A stretch of DNA of 64,000 nt from contig PZJY01000012.1 of assembly GCA_031472005.1 (NCBI GenBank), positions 2,216,847 through 2,280,846 of the forward strand. Reading direction: 5' to 3'. Source of the stretch: Tetracladium setigerum. Lineage: Eukaryota; Ascomycota; Leotiomycetes; Helotiales. How positions within the stretch are numbered: position 1 is the first letter of the stretch; each line of letters begins with the position of its first letter. Below are positions 34,165 through 44,613 of the stretch, in pieces. Made by a program: the position numbers and the translations under genes. The notes beneath the pieces are model-generated. The model ran no database searches and was not told the origin of the DNA. It saw only the letters and a program-made list of their open reading frames with translations.

Positions 34165-37100
34165 ATGTTGGCGCCAAGCAGTACCAGGAGTCGCTCTCAG
34201 CGAATTCTTTTTGGTGTGTTCGCGCCGGGCGTAGGTACATACTGGATGGGAAATATTGACGGGCGTGGCACTGTCCCATGGGGTGATGATCCAGATCATG
34301 TTGTATTTCGCAATGTGCTTAACTACGGTGCCGTAAGAGATGGCGTTACAGTAAGTTTCCAAGCCCAATCTCGTTGTCTCATCGCCACCTTAGACATTAG
34401 TTATCCATACCGGAGGGATTTATACACCCCCTCTTAAGATACTTATACTGACAACACTTGGGACGATACAAAGGCAATAAATGCTACCATTAATGCCGGC
34501 AAGCGCTGCGCCAGAGGATGCAATGGCTCCACAACTAAGAACGCAATTGTATACTTCCCACTGGAACATATTTCATATCCACAACGATTCCGATGCCCTT
34601 CGGCACTCAAATCATCGGAGATGCCAACGACCGTCCGACTCTCCTTGGTGCTCCGCAGTTCATCGGCGTGGGAGTCTTGTTAACCGATGAATATACAGGC
34701 ACAAGGAATGCGGATGGAAGCGATGAGCAGTGGTATGTGAACACGGCGAATTTCTACCGACAGATTCGAAACATCGTGATCGATATCACAGAAACGACGA
34801 CCAAAGGCGTGGCTTGTCTCCACTATCAAGTTGGTCAAGCCACCAGTCTTCAGAATGTTGAGCTGAAGGCTAATGCCGGCACTACTCAAATCGGAATGTA
34901 CACGGAAAACGGATCAGGAGGTCAACTAAGCGATGTGACATTTACTGGAGGGGGAGTCGGACTTTATGGCGGAAACCAGCAGTTCACCGCACCATTGGTA
35001 TCCATGTTATTTAGTATTGGTACGTTGAACTGTCCTGCTCTGCGACTAAGTTGTCTTTGCACCCCGTCTTTCCCAAAAGGTAATTGCTAATACTGATCTT
35101 GCAGAGGCTGTGTTTGGAAGTCCGTTACGATGTCGAATGTTGGCACGGGGTTCAAGCTTGTTGGAGACAACGGCTCTGGAAATACTTGTTCAGTCTCAAT
35201 TATCGATTCTAAGTTCACGAACGTCAAAACTGTTGCCGAAATTGCTCCTTATCTAAAATTCCAGCATCCGACAGCACCGGGGTCGTCCTGGAAAATGTCC
35301 TTCTCTCTGGTGTCACCGCTGCCGTCATAGACACAGCCGGAACTGTGCTTTTGGATGGTTCCTCGGCGAAGATCTACGAGTGGGCGCTTGGTCCAGTCTA
35401 TAAAGGCTCAACTTCTGCAATAACGTTCTCTGAGGGGGCCAGGGTGGGCAACTACCAACGGCATTCAACCCTCTTAGACTCTTCAGGAGCTTACTTCGAG
35501 CGCCCAAAAGCCACAGTATGAGACTGCCGCAATTTCAGATTTCGTGAGCGTAAAGGCTCTTAGAGCTGGAGGTGACAATGTTACTGACGATACTGCCGAG
35601 GAGCTTTGAACTCGGCCCAAGGCAAGATTTTGTTTGTGGATGCCGGCTCGTATATCCTAACATCAACAATTGTCGTTCCGCCGGGATCCAAGATCGTAGG
35701 AGAGACATGGTCGCAGCTTGTGGCTTCCGGATCATATTTGAGGATGCCAGTAATCCGAAAGTTCTCATCCACGTCGGATCAACTGGTAGTATCGGTAACG
35801 TGGAGATGCAAGACCTCATGTTCACCACTAGAGGTGCAACTGTTGGTTTGATTGTCATTGAGTGGAATATCAAAGTCCAAACACCCGGCTCAGCTGGCCT
35901 TTGGGACTGTCATGCCCGCATTGGAGGCGCAACCGGCACAGACCTCACTCCCGCAGAATATCCTCCTAGTACTAGCGCTACCGATGCAGGATGCAGCGCT
36001 GCTAGTCTAATGATGCACCTCAAATCTGGGGCCTCCGGTTATTTTGAAAATATGTGGTTGTGGGGAGCAAACCACATGCTCGACGATCCCGATACTACCG
36101 ATCCCTATAACGACATGGTCCAGTGTACTATCTATGTCGCCCGAGGATTCCTGATCGAAAGCACACATGCTACCTGATTGTATGCCACGGCCTCGGAGTA
36201 CGCAGTATTCTACCAGTATAATTTCCATGGCGCCAGTAACATATTCGCAGGCATGCTCCAAACAGAATCCCCATATTTCCAGTCCACGCCAAAGCCTCCG
36301 GCTCCATTCACGAATGTATTTGGTGTTTTGAAGAGCGATCCAGACTACACTTGCGCCGCTGGTGACTTCAGTGGATGTGATGAGTCGTGGGCTGTAATTA
36401 TCACCGAGTCTGGCGATATCTTCATTGCCGGCGCCGGAATCTACTCTTGGTTCTCGAGCTACTCCCAGAGCTGTATTGATACTCAAAAATGTCAAAAGGC
36501 ACTCATGCCTCTAAATTCGAACTACGCTAACGTACGTATCCAAACCTTGATCACTATTGGAGCCGAGTATATGGCTGTTATGGATGGCAAGGGAATTCCC
36601 GCCAAAGACAATCTCAACGCCAATGGGCATCCCTTTTGGTCGCAAGTCAATCTTTTGGACGTTGATAGTGCCGAACCGATATTTAGAGAGCTAATTTGGA
36701 TTGCCGAAAAGGTCTGGGATATGGATCAGCCTACTTTTACTTGCGTGCCGCCTTGCGTTGTGCAATTGCCTCCCTGGAAAAGAGTTACGAATACTGTAAA
36801 TTACCCATTGATGACAGTCTCTGATGGTGCCTGGACAAGCACAATCACGCAAGCACCGTTGACCATCTCTGAATACATATTCGAGGTTGTGACGCTGACC
36901 GCCGGCAGCACAAATCAGAGAGTCAAACGCGACGGTTCGCAGAATTTACACCAGTTTTCGCGACGCGACTACACCATCTTGGCCCTCAATCGTCTATACC
37001 GGCATAGATGGTCAGACTTCGATGACGGTACCCAGTGTCCCATCTCCAACGCCGCCTCTATCTATTGGAAAACGAGCGCTTTGGGGCATTACCCCCGTCA

Positions 37101-37183
37101 CAGGTCTGGAAAACTCCCCTGTTGCTGAGCCATGTGAGAGATTAATCGTGTACGCGGATGGGTCCATGGGCAGTTGTAGATAA
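34165..37183 (+). pseudogene. GH55-type beta-1,3-glucanase (pectate-lyase fold) pseudogene
   Basis: Pieces in several frames reconstruct a GH55-like exo-beta-1,3-glucanase, a secreted enzyme with two right-handed beta-helices. They include TYWMGNIDGRGTVPWG and NYGAVRDGVT at the first helix, RCARGCNGSTTKNAIVYF, FGTQIIGDANDRPTLLG, and, in the second helix, GKILFVDAGSYILTSTIVV and CSAASLMMHLKSGASGYFE. Visible lesions are as follows. There is no acceptor AG where the first intron should end near 34463. One base seems missing at 34557-34559, another at 35737-35739, and there are further frame changes near 35600 and 36960. TGA stands at 36175-36177 where the family has Trp. No signal peptide is visible at the 5' end. 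The number and variety of faults indicate real decay, although the single-base losses could partly be sequencing errors. Confidence 0.7.
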
Positions 37184-37560
37184 CTCTCTGCACGGCTGGT
37201 GAAGAAGATCTTGAAGGACGAGTGTGGCGAATAGGAATGCATTTGGCTTTCGGAGACCTCATATCCCTCCAGTGGGGAGATATTCAACAATCTGGAAGGC
37301 TTGGGTGCAGGTGCAAGGGCTTCCAGCAGGTCGTTCCGAACGGGCTCATCAAGTTCATCCAAAGCATCTATAACGACAAATATATCTATATATTCAGCAA
37401 TCTGGGCCAGAATATCGCCAAGCAGCGATGCTTGTGCTGTTGGCTTACCACATCGAAGTTTGTCATCCGGCGAAATGTACCTCAACAAGGAAGGTTGTGC
37501 AGTCAGGAGCAGATGAAGCAAAGAACGAAGGATAACTATAGCGTTGCTTGGAGGACCGTT
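37132..37560 (-). pseudogene. NACHT NTPase fragment
   Basis: On the minus strand a frame reads LLGDILAQIAEYIDIFVVID then ALDELDEPVRNDLLEAL. This is a Walker B-type hydrophobic strand ending in D-A-L-D-E, with KIFFTSRAESYL further on, the sensor-like strand of fungal NACHT domains. Upstream in the same frame an in-frame TAG near 37547-37549 precedes NGPPSNAIVILRSLLHLLL, which looks like the region just after Walker A. The P-loop itself is not found. NACHT proteins in fungi are mostly NLR-like receptors in heterokaryon incompatibility. Only about 140 residues are left, abutting or overlapping the end of the GH55 remnant, so it is a truncated relic. Confidence 0.55.
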
Positions 37561-38551
37561 CTACAAAAACACGCGTACAACTGGCCAAGCCAACCCGATC
37601 GACGATTCGTGCCTGGCTTCACAATATGCGGAAGTATTCTGCGAATATGGGTGTTTGACGGGTCTGGAGCATACAACTCTGGGAGGATCGATATTCAAAA
37701 AGAGCCAGAGCGATTCGTCCACGTCACCGCTAGCTACGCGCTCATATCGAGAGCAGAATTGGGGCTAAATACGTTTTACGAGCGTGATATGATCCACACG
37801 TACATCCGCGCACGAGACGTGAAGCTTATTCTAAAAGACAAGCCAATCACCTCGACAAAAGCGATAGTATATAGGGAAAAACATGCTATCGAAGGAGGGT
37901 AGATGCGGCTCTATAGATTGGGAGTATATCGTGAAGTTTGCCTGGACGTCTAACAAGAGGCAAGAGGAGGGCAATTTATTGTAACTAGCCGAGGTCAGAG
38001 GGGTCACTAGCGTTGCCCAGTGATTCAGCTATGAACAGATTTCAATTAATGGCGAGCCGGACACCATCTCACACTTAGACAAGGCATCGAATTTGGAGTC
38101 CCCCGGAAGTTAACGAGGAAGGATTCTATAGTGATGGTTGTACTGTTTCCAGCTATGCATCAAAAACGAAAGGTGTTGACGCTGGTCCAAGAGTAGCAAG
38201 ACTCCCTTGGCGGGTGCGGACATCAGTACCAGCAGCACGCCAATCTTATCTTCTGTAAACAAGAGAGAGAGAGAGAGAGCCGAGGGCATTGTTGATGGAG
38301 CGTGGCGAGGGAAAGAAACTAAAATCAGATGACGGTTTCTTTTTGGACCTCAACCGGAAAGGATATGAAGACTCAGGCACACATGACGTCCACAGCATCG
38401 AAGAAGCCGAGGGAGACAGTCTGGTCGGCCAGGAGAGCGAGACGTACGGCAACAGGATACACATCTGCCAGGCGCTATGCGAAATTAGCATCGATCAAAT
38501 GAGATATCAAAATATAAAGAGTCATGCCGTATTCATTATATTGTTCATAGT
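37561..38551. other. Intergenic, 990 bp
   Basis: It lies between the NACHT remnant and the 3' end of the RidA-amine oxidase gene. The long plus-strand frame 37222-37902 is antisense to the NACHT piece and not protein-like. An (AG)n microsatellite lies at about 38259-38278. No gene was recognised. Confidence 0.5.
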
Positions 38552-40467
38552 CTACAATCGAGATACAATCCCACCCGAAAGGCCCTTGATGACTTCCTGC
38601 TCCGCTCTCTCTCCACTGCGCACAGCGCCCTCCATATATCCCTTCCACTCAGCCGCGGTCTCGGTGCCAGCAAAGTGAAGATTCCCCAAAGGTTCCCGAA
38701 GAGATCCCGAACCAAGAGAGTCAAGTACACCAGGCATCAGACTAGCACACGGGCACCCGCCGCCAGTCCACTTGTCATCTGCCCAGTTGTGCGTTACCAT
38801 CTCGACAAACTCTCGCCTGACCATGGCCTCATCTCCATAGAGAGAACCGAGCTGTACGAGGACCTTCTCCTGTTGCTCTGCTGGCAGCAGCGAGCCCCAT
38901 TCCACAGCCGGACTACCGACCATAAAACAGGTAAGGGCATGCTTGTCATCGCCTGGGCTGCTCGTGTCACGGACGACGCTTGCTGGGCCAACGAAAGACT
39001 GCACCAGGCCACAGAAACCCTTTTCGATCCAGAAAGGCGTCTTGAATACTACAATGGCCTTGACATACATACCATAACCAGCCGAGTCGGACCATGCCTG
39101 CTTAATGGGGTGCAGCTTAGGTGTGAAGTTGATGTGCTTGAGCGCCGGGCTAGGAACCGTTGTAATTACCTTGCGAGCACGAATGGTAGAACCAGCTGTC
39201 ACAACCTCAACAAAGCCAGACTTATTCTCAGTCACATCGGTTACTGGCGTTTCCAGTCGGATGGTGTTGGGAGGCAGCTCTGCAGCCATTCCTTTGGCAA
39301 TGGACTGTGTTCCTTGACGAATGCGCAAATGCTGACCACCGCCTTTGCGGTCTGATCGCATCTGTAGAAGACCACCGCCAGACTTGCAGTAGTTGAGGAA
39401 GTAAAGCGCTGACATGTCCGCTGTCTCTACGCCCAGCATGGCACGGGTCCATACTGTGGCTGTGGCGATGCTAGTATCGGTGGCATTACGAGACCGCAGA
39501 TATGCCTCGAAAGTCATGGAGTCGAGGCTGGTATCTTGAGGCCGAGCAATGTCTAGGGCTTGACAGTCTGCCTCGCACATGTCACGGATCCGAGCAACAT
39601 CTTGAGCTGTGGCAGCATCAAACTACAGTTAGTCGTCAAGTTAGCCGCTATTATGTGATGTAAAGAATGCATTTGTGTCCTGAACGGCTTTGCACTTACT
39701 TTTGGTATTTCTCCATATGCAAATTGTGATATTTGTCCGTCAGTGTCCTGAAATATGCAATTCCCTGTCGTGTTCTGCTCAATAACCTCAAGACCATACC
39801 GCCTGACCAAATTGGTCATCTTGGGCTGGTTCACATCATTGATCCATGCTGCCCCGAACTCGACTATGCCTCGACCGTCTGAGGTGAACTCAGACCGCGT
39901 CTTACCGCCCACACGGTCCTGAGCCTCGAGCACCACGCATGACAGTCCGCTGTTGAGGACATCACGTGCTGCAGACAAACCAGCCAGTCCGGCCCCGATT
40001 ACTACTACGTCTACCACCTCCTGTTGCGCCTTAACATTTTCTTTTAAAGAGCGAGGTAAAACAGATTGGCGACTCTCTGAACAGGCAACCACTGCATCGA
40101 CCTCGAACAGCCAGCCCGGCATGGCCAATTGCGCCACAGGGACCAAGGTCATGGCTGGTCGATGGCCACGCAAGAATCGCTGGACATGTCGCGTGTGCTT
40201 CCTCTGAGACGGGTCGTAATTGACAATATACAGCGTCATCTTGGCGATGTCCTTGACCGTGGCCCCTGCGGCGATGATGACCTTGCGGAGATTGAAGAGT
40301 GCCAGATGGATCTGGGACTCATAGTCGCTGGGGACATGGCCATTCTTCGTGCTACCAACCTGGCCGGAGACGTGGATGATCTTGGAGGCGCTGCGAGTCA
40401 CCGTCCCCGGTGCATAATAGACCTTTGCTGTGTTGTGCAGGTCCACGGTCTCAATGAGAGGACGCAT
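38552..40467 (-). CDS. RidA/YjgF domain fused to a flavin amine oxidase, 612 aa
   Basis: Two minus-strand exons (40467-39700 and 39622-38552) join in phase 0 across a 77-nt GTAAGT...GTAG intron. Residues about 1-130 are a RidA/YjgF/UK114 domain: KIIHVSGQVGSTKNGH, then VKDIAKMTLYIVNYD, then a strand GHRPAMTLVPVAQLAMPGW. Residues about 152-612 are an FAD-dependent amine oxidase: VVVIGAGLAGLSAARD, EAQDRVGGKTRS, VEFGAAWIND, and the C-terminal flavin site LHFAGTETAAEWKGYMEG. Amine oxidases yield imines, and RidA proteins hydrolyse reactive imines and enamines, so the fusion makes metabolic sense as a two-step deaminase. In archetypal RidA an Arg follows P-A in this strand; here it is Met (RPAMT), so the domain may belong to a non-archetypal Rid subgroup or be structural. 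No signal peptide is present. Substrate unknown. Confidence 0.85.
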
Positions 40468-41038
40468 TGCTTCTTCTTATTGTGGTGTCAAGGTTGTGAC
40501 AATTAGACCCAGGAGAAATGTGAAACATGTGTTAGAAAAGAGAGTTGTTAAGAAGATGGTAGAATATATGCTGGTTTGGTCGTAACATATATGTTCTGAA
40601 GATCAATGGAATAATGAGATGTGCAGTCAACGGCGACCAACATTCATGCATGGCAAACTTATCACTTATCAGGGCTGCGCTGATAATTATTCATCGCGGC
40701 CGTCGGTGGGCCGATTTGTGTCAAGAGACCCAAAAGAACATCTTACGCGGTGTAGTTGTTACCTCTTAAGGAATATCTGTTGTTCCGCTTGGTTGCTGTG
40801 CAGGCTGTCGTGAAAGAAGAAGGACAGAGCGAGCTGGAAGATGGGGGTGGTGGGGCTCGGTTGAGGGCAAGCGACACAACGTGATTGGACACTCAACAGA
40901 GCCGATCTCTGCCTATGTACCGAAGCGTACGTTATGCGATCAAGAATGTATTACTCTTTTGTGTTTGTTATCTGCTTTAGTTCTGTATCAATAATAGCTA
41001 GTGACTGCACTCCAAGATGATTTTAGTTCCCTACTTAG
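40468..41038. other. Promoter region and left border of the repeat zone
   Basis: It lies upstream of the RidA-amine oxidase start and directly before copy A of the subtelomeric element. No coding frame is supported. From here to the telomere, single-copy genes of the left-hand kind are not seen. Confidence 0.5.
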
Positions 41039-42419
41039 TCTAATAAGCAAATGCCATGTTCCTAAGCGAGCCATGTTTAGGTCCCGCTACATCACATCTA
41101 CGCCAAGACCTCACCAGAATTTCGGAATCTAATTTACTTCTAATTCTAAGGAAGCCATTCTTAAAAAGCGACCGATACGCTCCAGATTATCGCTCGAATC
41201 AATCTCAAAACGTAAACTCAGCGTGTTCTAATCGTAACTAAGTTATTATCGCTTTTTAGTGAGGAAGTGGCCGACTATTCCTAAAAGCGTAACCTGGGAC
41301 ACCCCGTGACCACTCTTAATATATCGCGATAATAAACTCCTTTCCCTTTAACTTTTATTTATAATTCTAAAGAAGTTATTCTCGAAAAGCGATTAATGCG
41401 CTTTAAATTATCGCTCGAATTAATCTTAAAACGTAAACTTAACGTGTTTTAATCGTAATTAAGTCGCTATCGCTTTTTAGTAAGGAAGTGGCCGACTATT
41501 CTTAAAAGCGTAACTTAAGACACCTCGTGACCGCTCCCCTCTTTCCCTATTTCTTTTCTTATAATATTATTTATACCTTTTAAAACTCCCCTCTTTTAAC
41601 TTTTAATTCTTAACCTTATTTTACTTAATTATTATATATTTAAATATTTCTTTACGTTAAAGGCGCTTTAAAATTAAGCTTAATATAATATTCCTTAGGT
41701 TCCGAGTAATCTCTTACTATTTCTCTTTTCTAATTCTTTATTAACGTCTTTTTATTATTAAATAACGATTAAAAAACCTTCGATTTATTATCTTTTACGT
41801 CTTATATCGCGACCCCTTTTCTCTCTTTAACTTATTATAATGCCTCGTACTCGTCGCATATTTACCGAGCGTAAGCTCTTTAAGCGCACCCGTAAAGCCG
41901 CTTAACGAGTTAAAATACGAGCGTAAGGCTTAAGTAGACTTACTTAAAATTAAGGGAATAATAATTATAATTAATAAGCTCCCCCGGTATTACTAGTAAT
42001 ATTAGCTCCACTTAAGAGTTTAAGAAATAAAAGCCGTGTTTAAGTTATTATATAATCGCCTTTAATAACGAGTCTTTAATTATTAACACCTCTTTAAGCC
42101 TCTTTTAATTAAGCTCTTTACTCTTTATAAGACCTTAATCGGTCGTAAATCGCTATAGCTTCGACCTTAAAAACCTATCGCCTTAAAACTTCACTAATTA
42201 AAAAATTAAATCGTCTTATAAGCGTAACCTCCTCTTAAGGTTTAAGAAATATAAGTCGTATCTAAGTTATTATATAATTAGCTTTAATAACGAATCTTTA
42301 ATTATTAATACCTTATTAAGCCACTTTTAATTAAGTTATTATTACTTTATAAGTCTTTACCTAATTAACAATTAATATAAATTTAACGTTAAACTTTTAT
42401 CGCCTTAAACCCTTACTAT
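41039..42419. mobile_element. Copy A (left part) of the unnamed subtelomeric element, RIP-mutated
   Basis: Aligning by eye, 41039-42419 matches 52976-54356 at a constant offset of 11,937 with no indel. The differences are transitions, almost all with copy A carrying T or A where copy B has C or G. At the outer edge (41041-41140) only a handful of changes are present; further in they become dense and many codons turn into stops, so no protein can be read. That gradient and the strand-symmetric C-to-T/G-to-A pattern are the signature of RIP. At a few sites, such as 41054, copy B has the A. The block ends at 42419, where the gypsy element begins. Confidence 0.85.
41144..41539. repeat. Two 175-bp repeat units, period 221 bp (copy A)
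   Basis: This is the RIP-mutated counterpart of the repeat pair at 53081-53476. Both units start TTCTAA(G/A)GAAG and contain AAAGCGA(C/T) and ATCGCTCGAAT, ending near CACC(C/T)CGTGACC. The unit was therefore already duplicated before copies A and B separated. Confidence 0.7.
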
Positions 42420-42718
42420 TGTGATGACCATCAACACATGACCCACACGTGACCACCAGGATCGCACCAGTACCGGGCCAGTTGCGGACTAGTCCCGATG
42501 CACAAGCAGGAGCACTTGATGGCCTGGAAGTTACGGATGCCTTACGGCCTTGTTACGGACATGTATATAGCCCGGCCTCTAGCCACTTATTGATCGGTAG
42601 TTTTCTTCTTTTCTTAGTATTAGAGCCTATTGTTACGACCGATCATCATTCACTAGCATATATCACCATACATCCCTGCTTTGATTACGTGATCGTACCG
42701 GTGAACAGTGCCGTTACA
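42420..42718 (+). repeat. 5' LTR
   Basis: 299 bp, TGTGATGACC...CCGTTACA. I find no difference from the 3' LTR on reading both. A chance open frame of 90 codons occurs in each copy and is not a gene. Confidence 0.9.
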
Positions 42719-43197
42719 TAAAAGAAGAAAACTCGACTCCGCCGGTGACGGCTTTCATATATCTCAACCAGCGACTTCATCGGAATATCCAATAATACCT
42801 TTCACCCAGGTAACGGACCCCTTCCGGTGAAGTTGCGAAGAGCCAGGTAATCAGAGACCACCTGGACAACCAGTGATATCAGGGTTTGATATCAGCACCG
42901 GCAGCTGGTAAAATCGAGCGAGCGACTTCCGAGAACTCGCTGCGTCAAGGGAGTAGGAACGTATCGACTGCGCTCCGAGAGACTCCAACAACCCCCTGTG
43001 CAGAGGAAACTGTAACAGTACTAAGTGTTGACTAATCTAAAAGTCATCCGGAAGACACTAGTATCCCACCCGGTATAAATACCAACCTCCCACCACTTCC
43101 CAACGACCACCACCAACTATCACTCCCCTCCAGCTTCAACTGAGCACCGCGGCCGGTGGCCACCGACACCAATACTACCGACACCAAGGCTACCGAG
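42719..43197. other. Retrotransposon leader
   Basis: 480 bp between the 5' LTR and the first gag ATG. No frame, and no recognised tRNA-complementary site. The last 110 bases (CACCACTTCC-type) are C/A-rich and lead into the gag start. Confidence 0.6.
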
Positions 43198-44613
43198 ATG
43201 TCGACCAACCAGCCAAGTGACGAAGAACGACCAGAGGAATCTTCGGGCCAGGAGAGCGCCGGTTCCGGTAACGAAAGGCGAGCCAAAGGAAAAGGGAAGA
43301 AGAAACTCACCAATCAAGAAGCCTTCTTTCAGCAAATGAGTGGTCAAATCCAGAGCTTTATGCGGCAGATGGAAGCTCAGAATCGGGAGCTTCGCGCTGA
43401 TACTCAGCGCCAATTAGCCGAGCTAAAGAAGACTATAAATAATGAACTTCGACAGGATTCTCGAACTGAATCTGTAACCAACCATCCTCCGGGGTACACT
43501 GGCCCTTCTGGAGCTCCTGGTGCTGGCCCCTTACGGACGTCTATCGAGACTCCGGAAGCAGAATCGCGCTTCGCTGCCAGGATTCGAGAGGAAAGCATCA
43601 ACGAGGAGGTCACTGTCGAACGACCTGCTGTTTCAAGAACCCCAGGAGCTACCCCGGAAGGCGACCGAAACAGGGCCTCCCACAAAACTAAGCTTACTGA
43701 GAAATTCGAACCACTAGACGATGGTCACGACCCCACGTATAGACAGTGGCAGATATCCATCAAGGACCGATTGGACATCAACGCTGACCACTACGATTCG
43801 ACTGCTACTCGCAAAGCCCTTATCTGGGGATGTACCAAAGGACTAGCACGTACGTACCTGGAGCCCCGTTACCAGTCCGATACTCCCAGTCAAGACTATA
43901 AGAACGAGGTTGAAATGATGAATGACCTTAGATCATTCTTCCTCACTGGCTATGAGACCGAAGATGCCCGTAACGCTTTTGATGCTATGCATATGGTAGA
44001 TAAGGGGCATGCTCAAGAGACATTCGGTGAGTTCAGAGCCAGATTCATTAGTATGGCGCTGCGCGGCCAAGTGCCGAATTCAGAACTCTTTTACTATATG
44101 TGGAAGAAAATCACTCCATCCTTGAGAAGCCAAGCTACGGTGAATAAACTGGCATGGAACGGTAGCTTGACTCTTATGACAGCTGATCTCATGAGCATTG
44201 ACAAGGAGCGCCGGCACAATTTTGAACTCTCCAATTCAGTTGCTAAATCTAGTATACCAACTGCTCCCCGCGGACTCCTCAAGTTTCCGGCCAGTAACAG
44301 GCCCGTCTCCAATCCACCGGTTCGCAAATACAACCCAATTCTGTCATTAAGACCGAACACTACCGTGCCTCTTCCCAACTAAGCTTTCCAACGAACAGGT
44401 CCGAGCACAGACCGGAACAAGCCCGAAACCAAGGCTCCAGCTGATTCCTCCCCGTGCTTCCACTGCGGTAAAGTCGGCCATTGGGCCGCCAACTGTTCAT
44501 CCAAGCCCTCAATCAAAGAGATCCAAGAGGATGTTGGGGACGACGAACCACAGGAAGAATTCGACCACGAAGCCGAAGTTAATGCGTTCCTGGAGGGAAA
44601 CGGGGACGCCTAG
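43198..44613 (+). pseudogene. Retrotransposon gag with zinc knuckle, interrupted by two stops
   Basis: From ATG 43198 the frame is open for 394 codons to TAA at 44380-44382. It includes a charged N-terminus, a coiled-coil-like segment (QIQSFMRQMEAQNRELRADT) and a retroviral-gag-like core (EPLDDGHDPTYRQWQISIKD onwards). The same frame continues past the stop to a canonical CCHC knuckle, CFHCGKVGHWAANC, starting at 44455, and then meets TAG at 44611-44613. Both stops fit CAA/CAG-to-TAA/TAG transitions. The gag body is otherwise intact and far less mutated than pol. Confidence 0.75.

Noticed and set aside
37222..37902. Plus-strand frame of 226 codons
   Set aside because: It overlaps the NACHT remnant in antisense, has no domain character and no sensible start context.
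41144..41539. CRISPR-like array
   Set aside because: There are only two long, diverged units with period 221 bp in a eukaryotic repeat; no short identical repeats with unique spacers.
42449..42721. 90-codon frame repeated at 50315
   Set aside because: It lies wholly within the LTRs and recurs only because the LTRs match.
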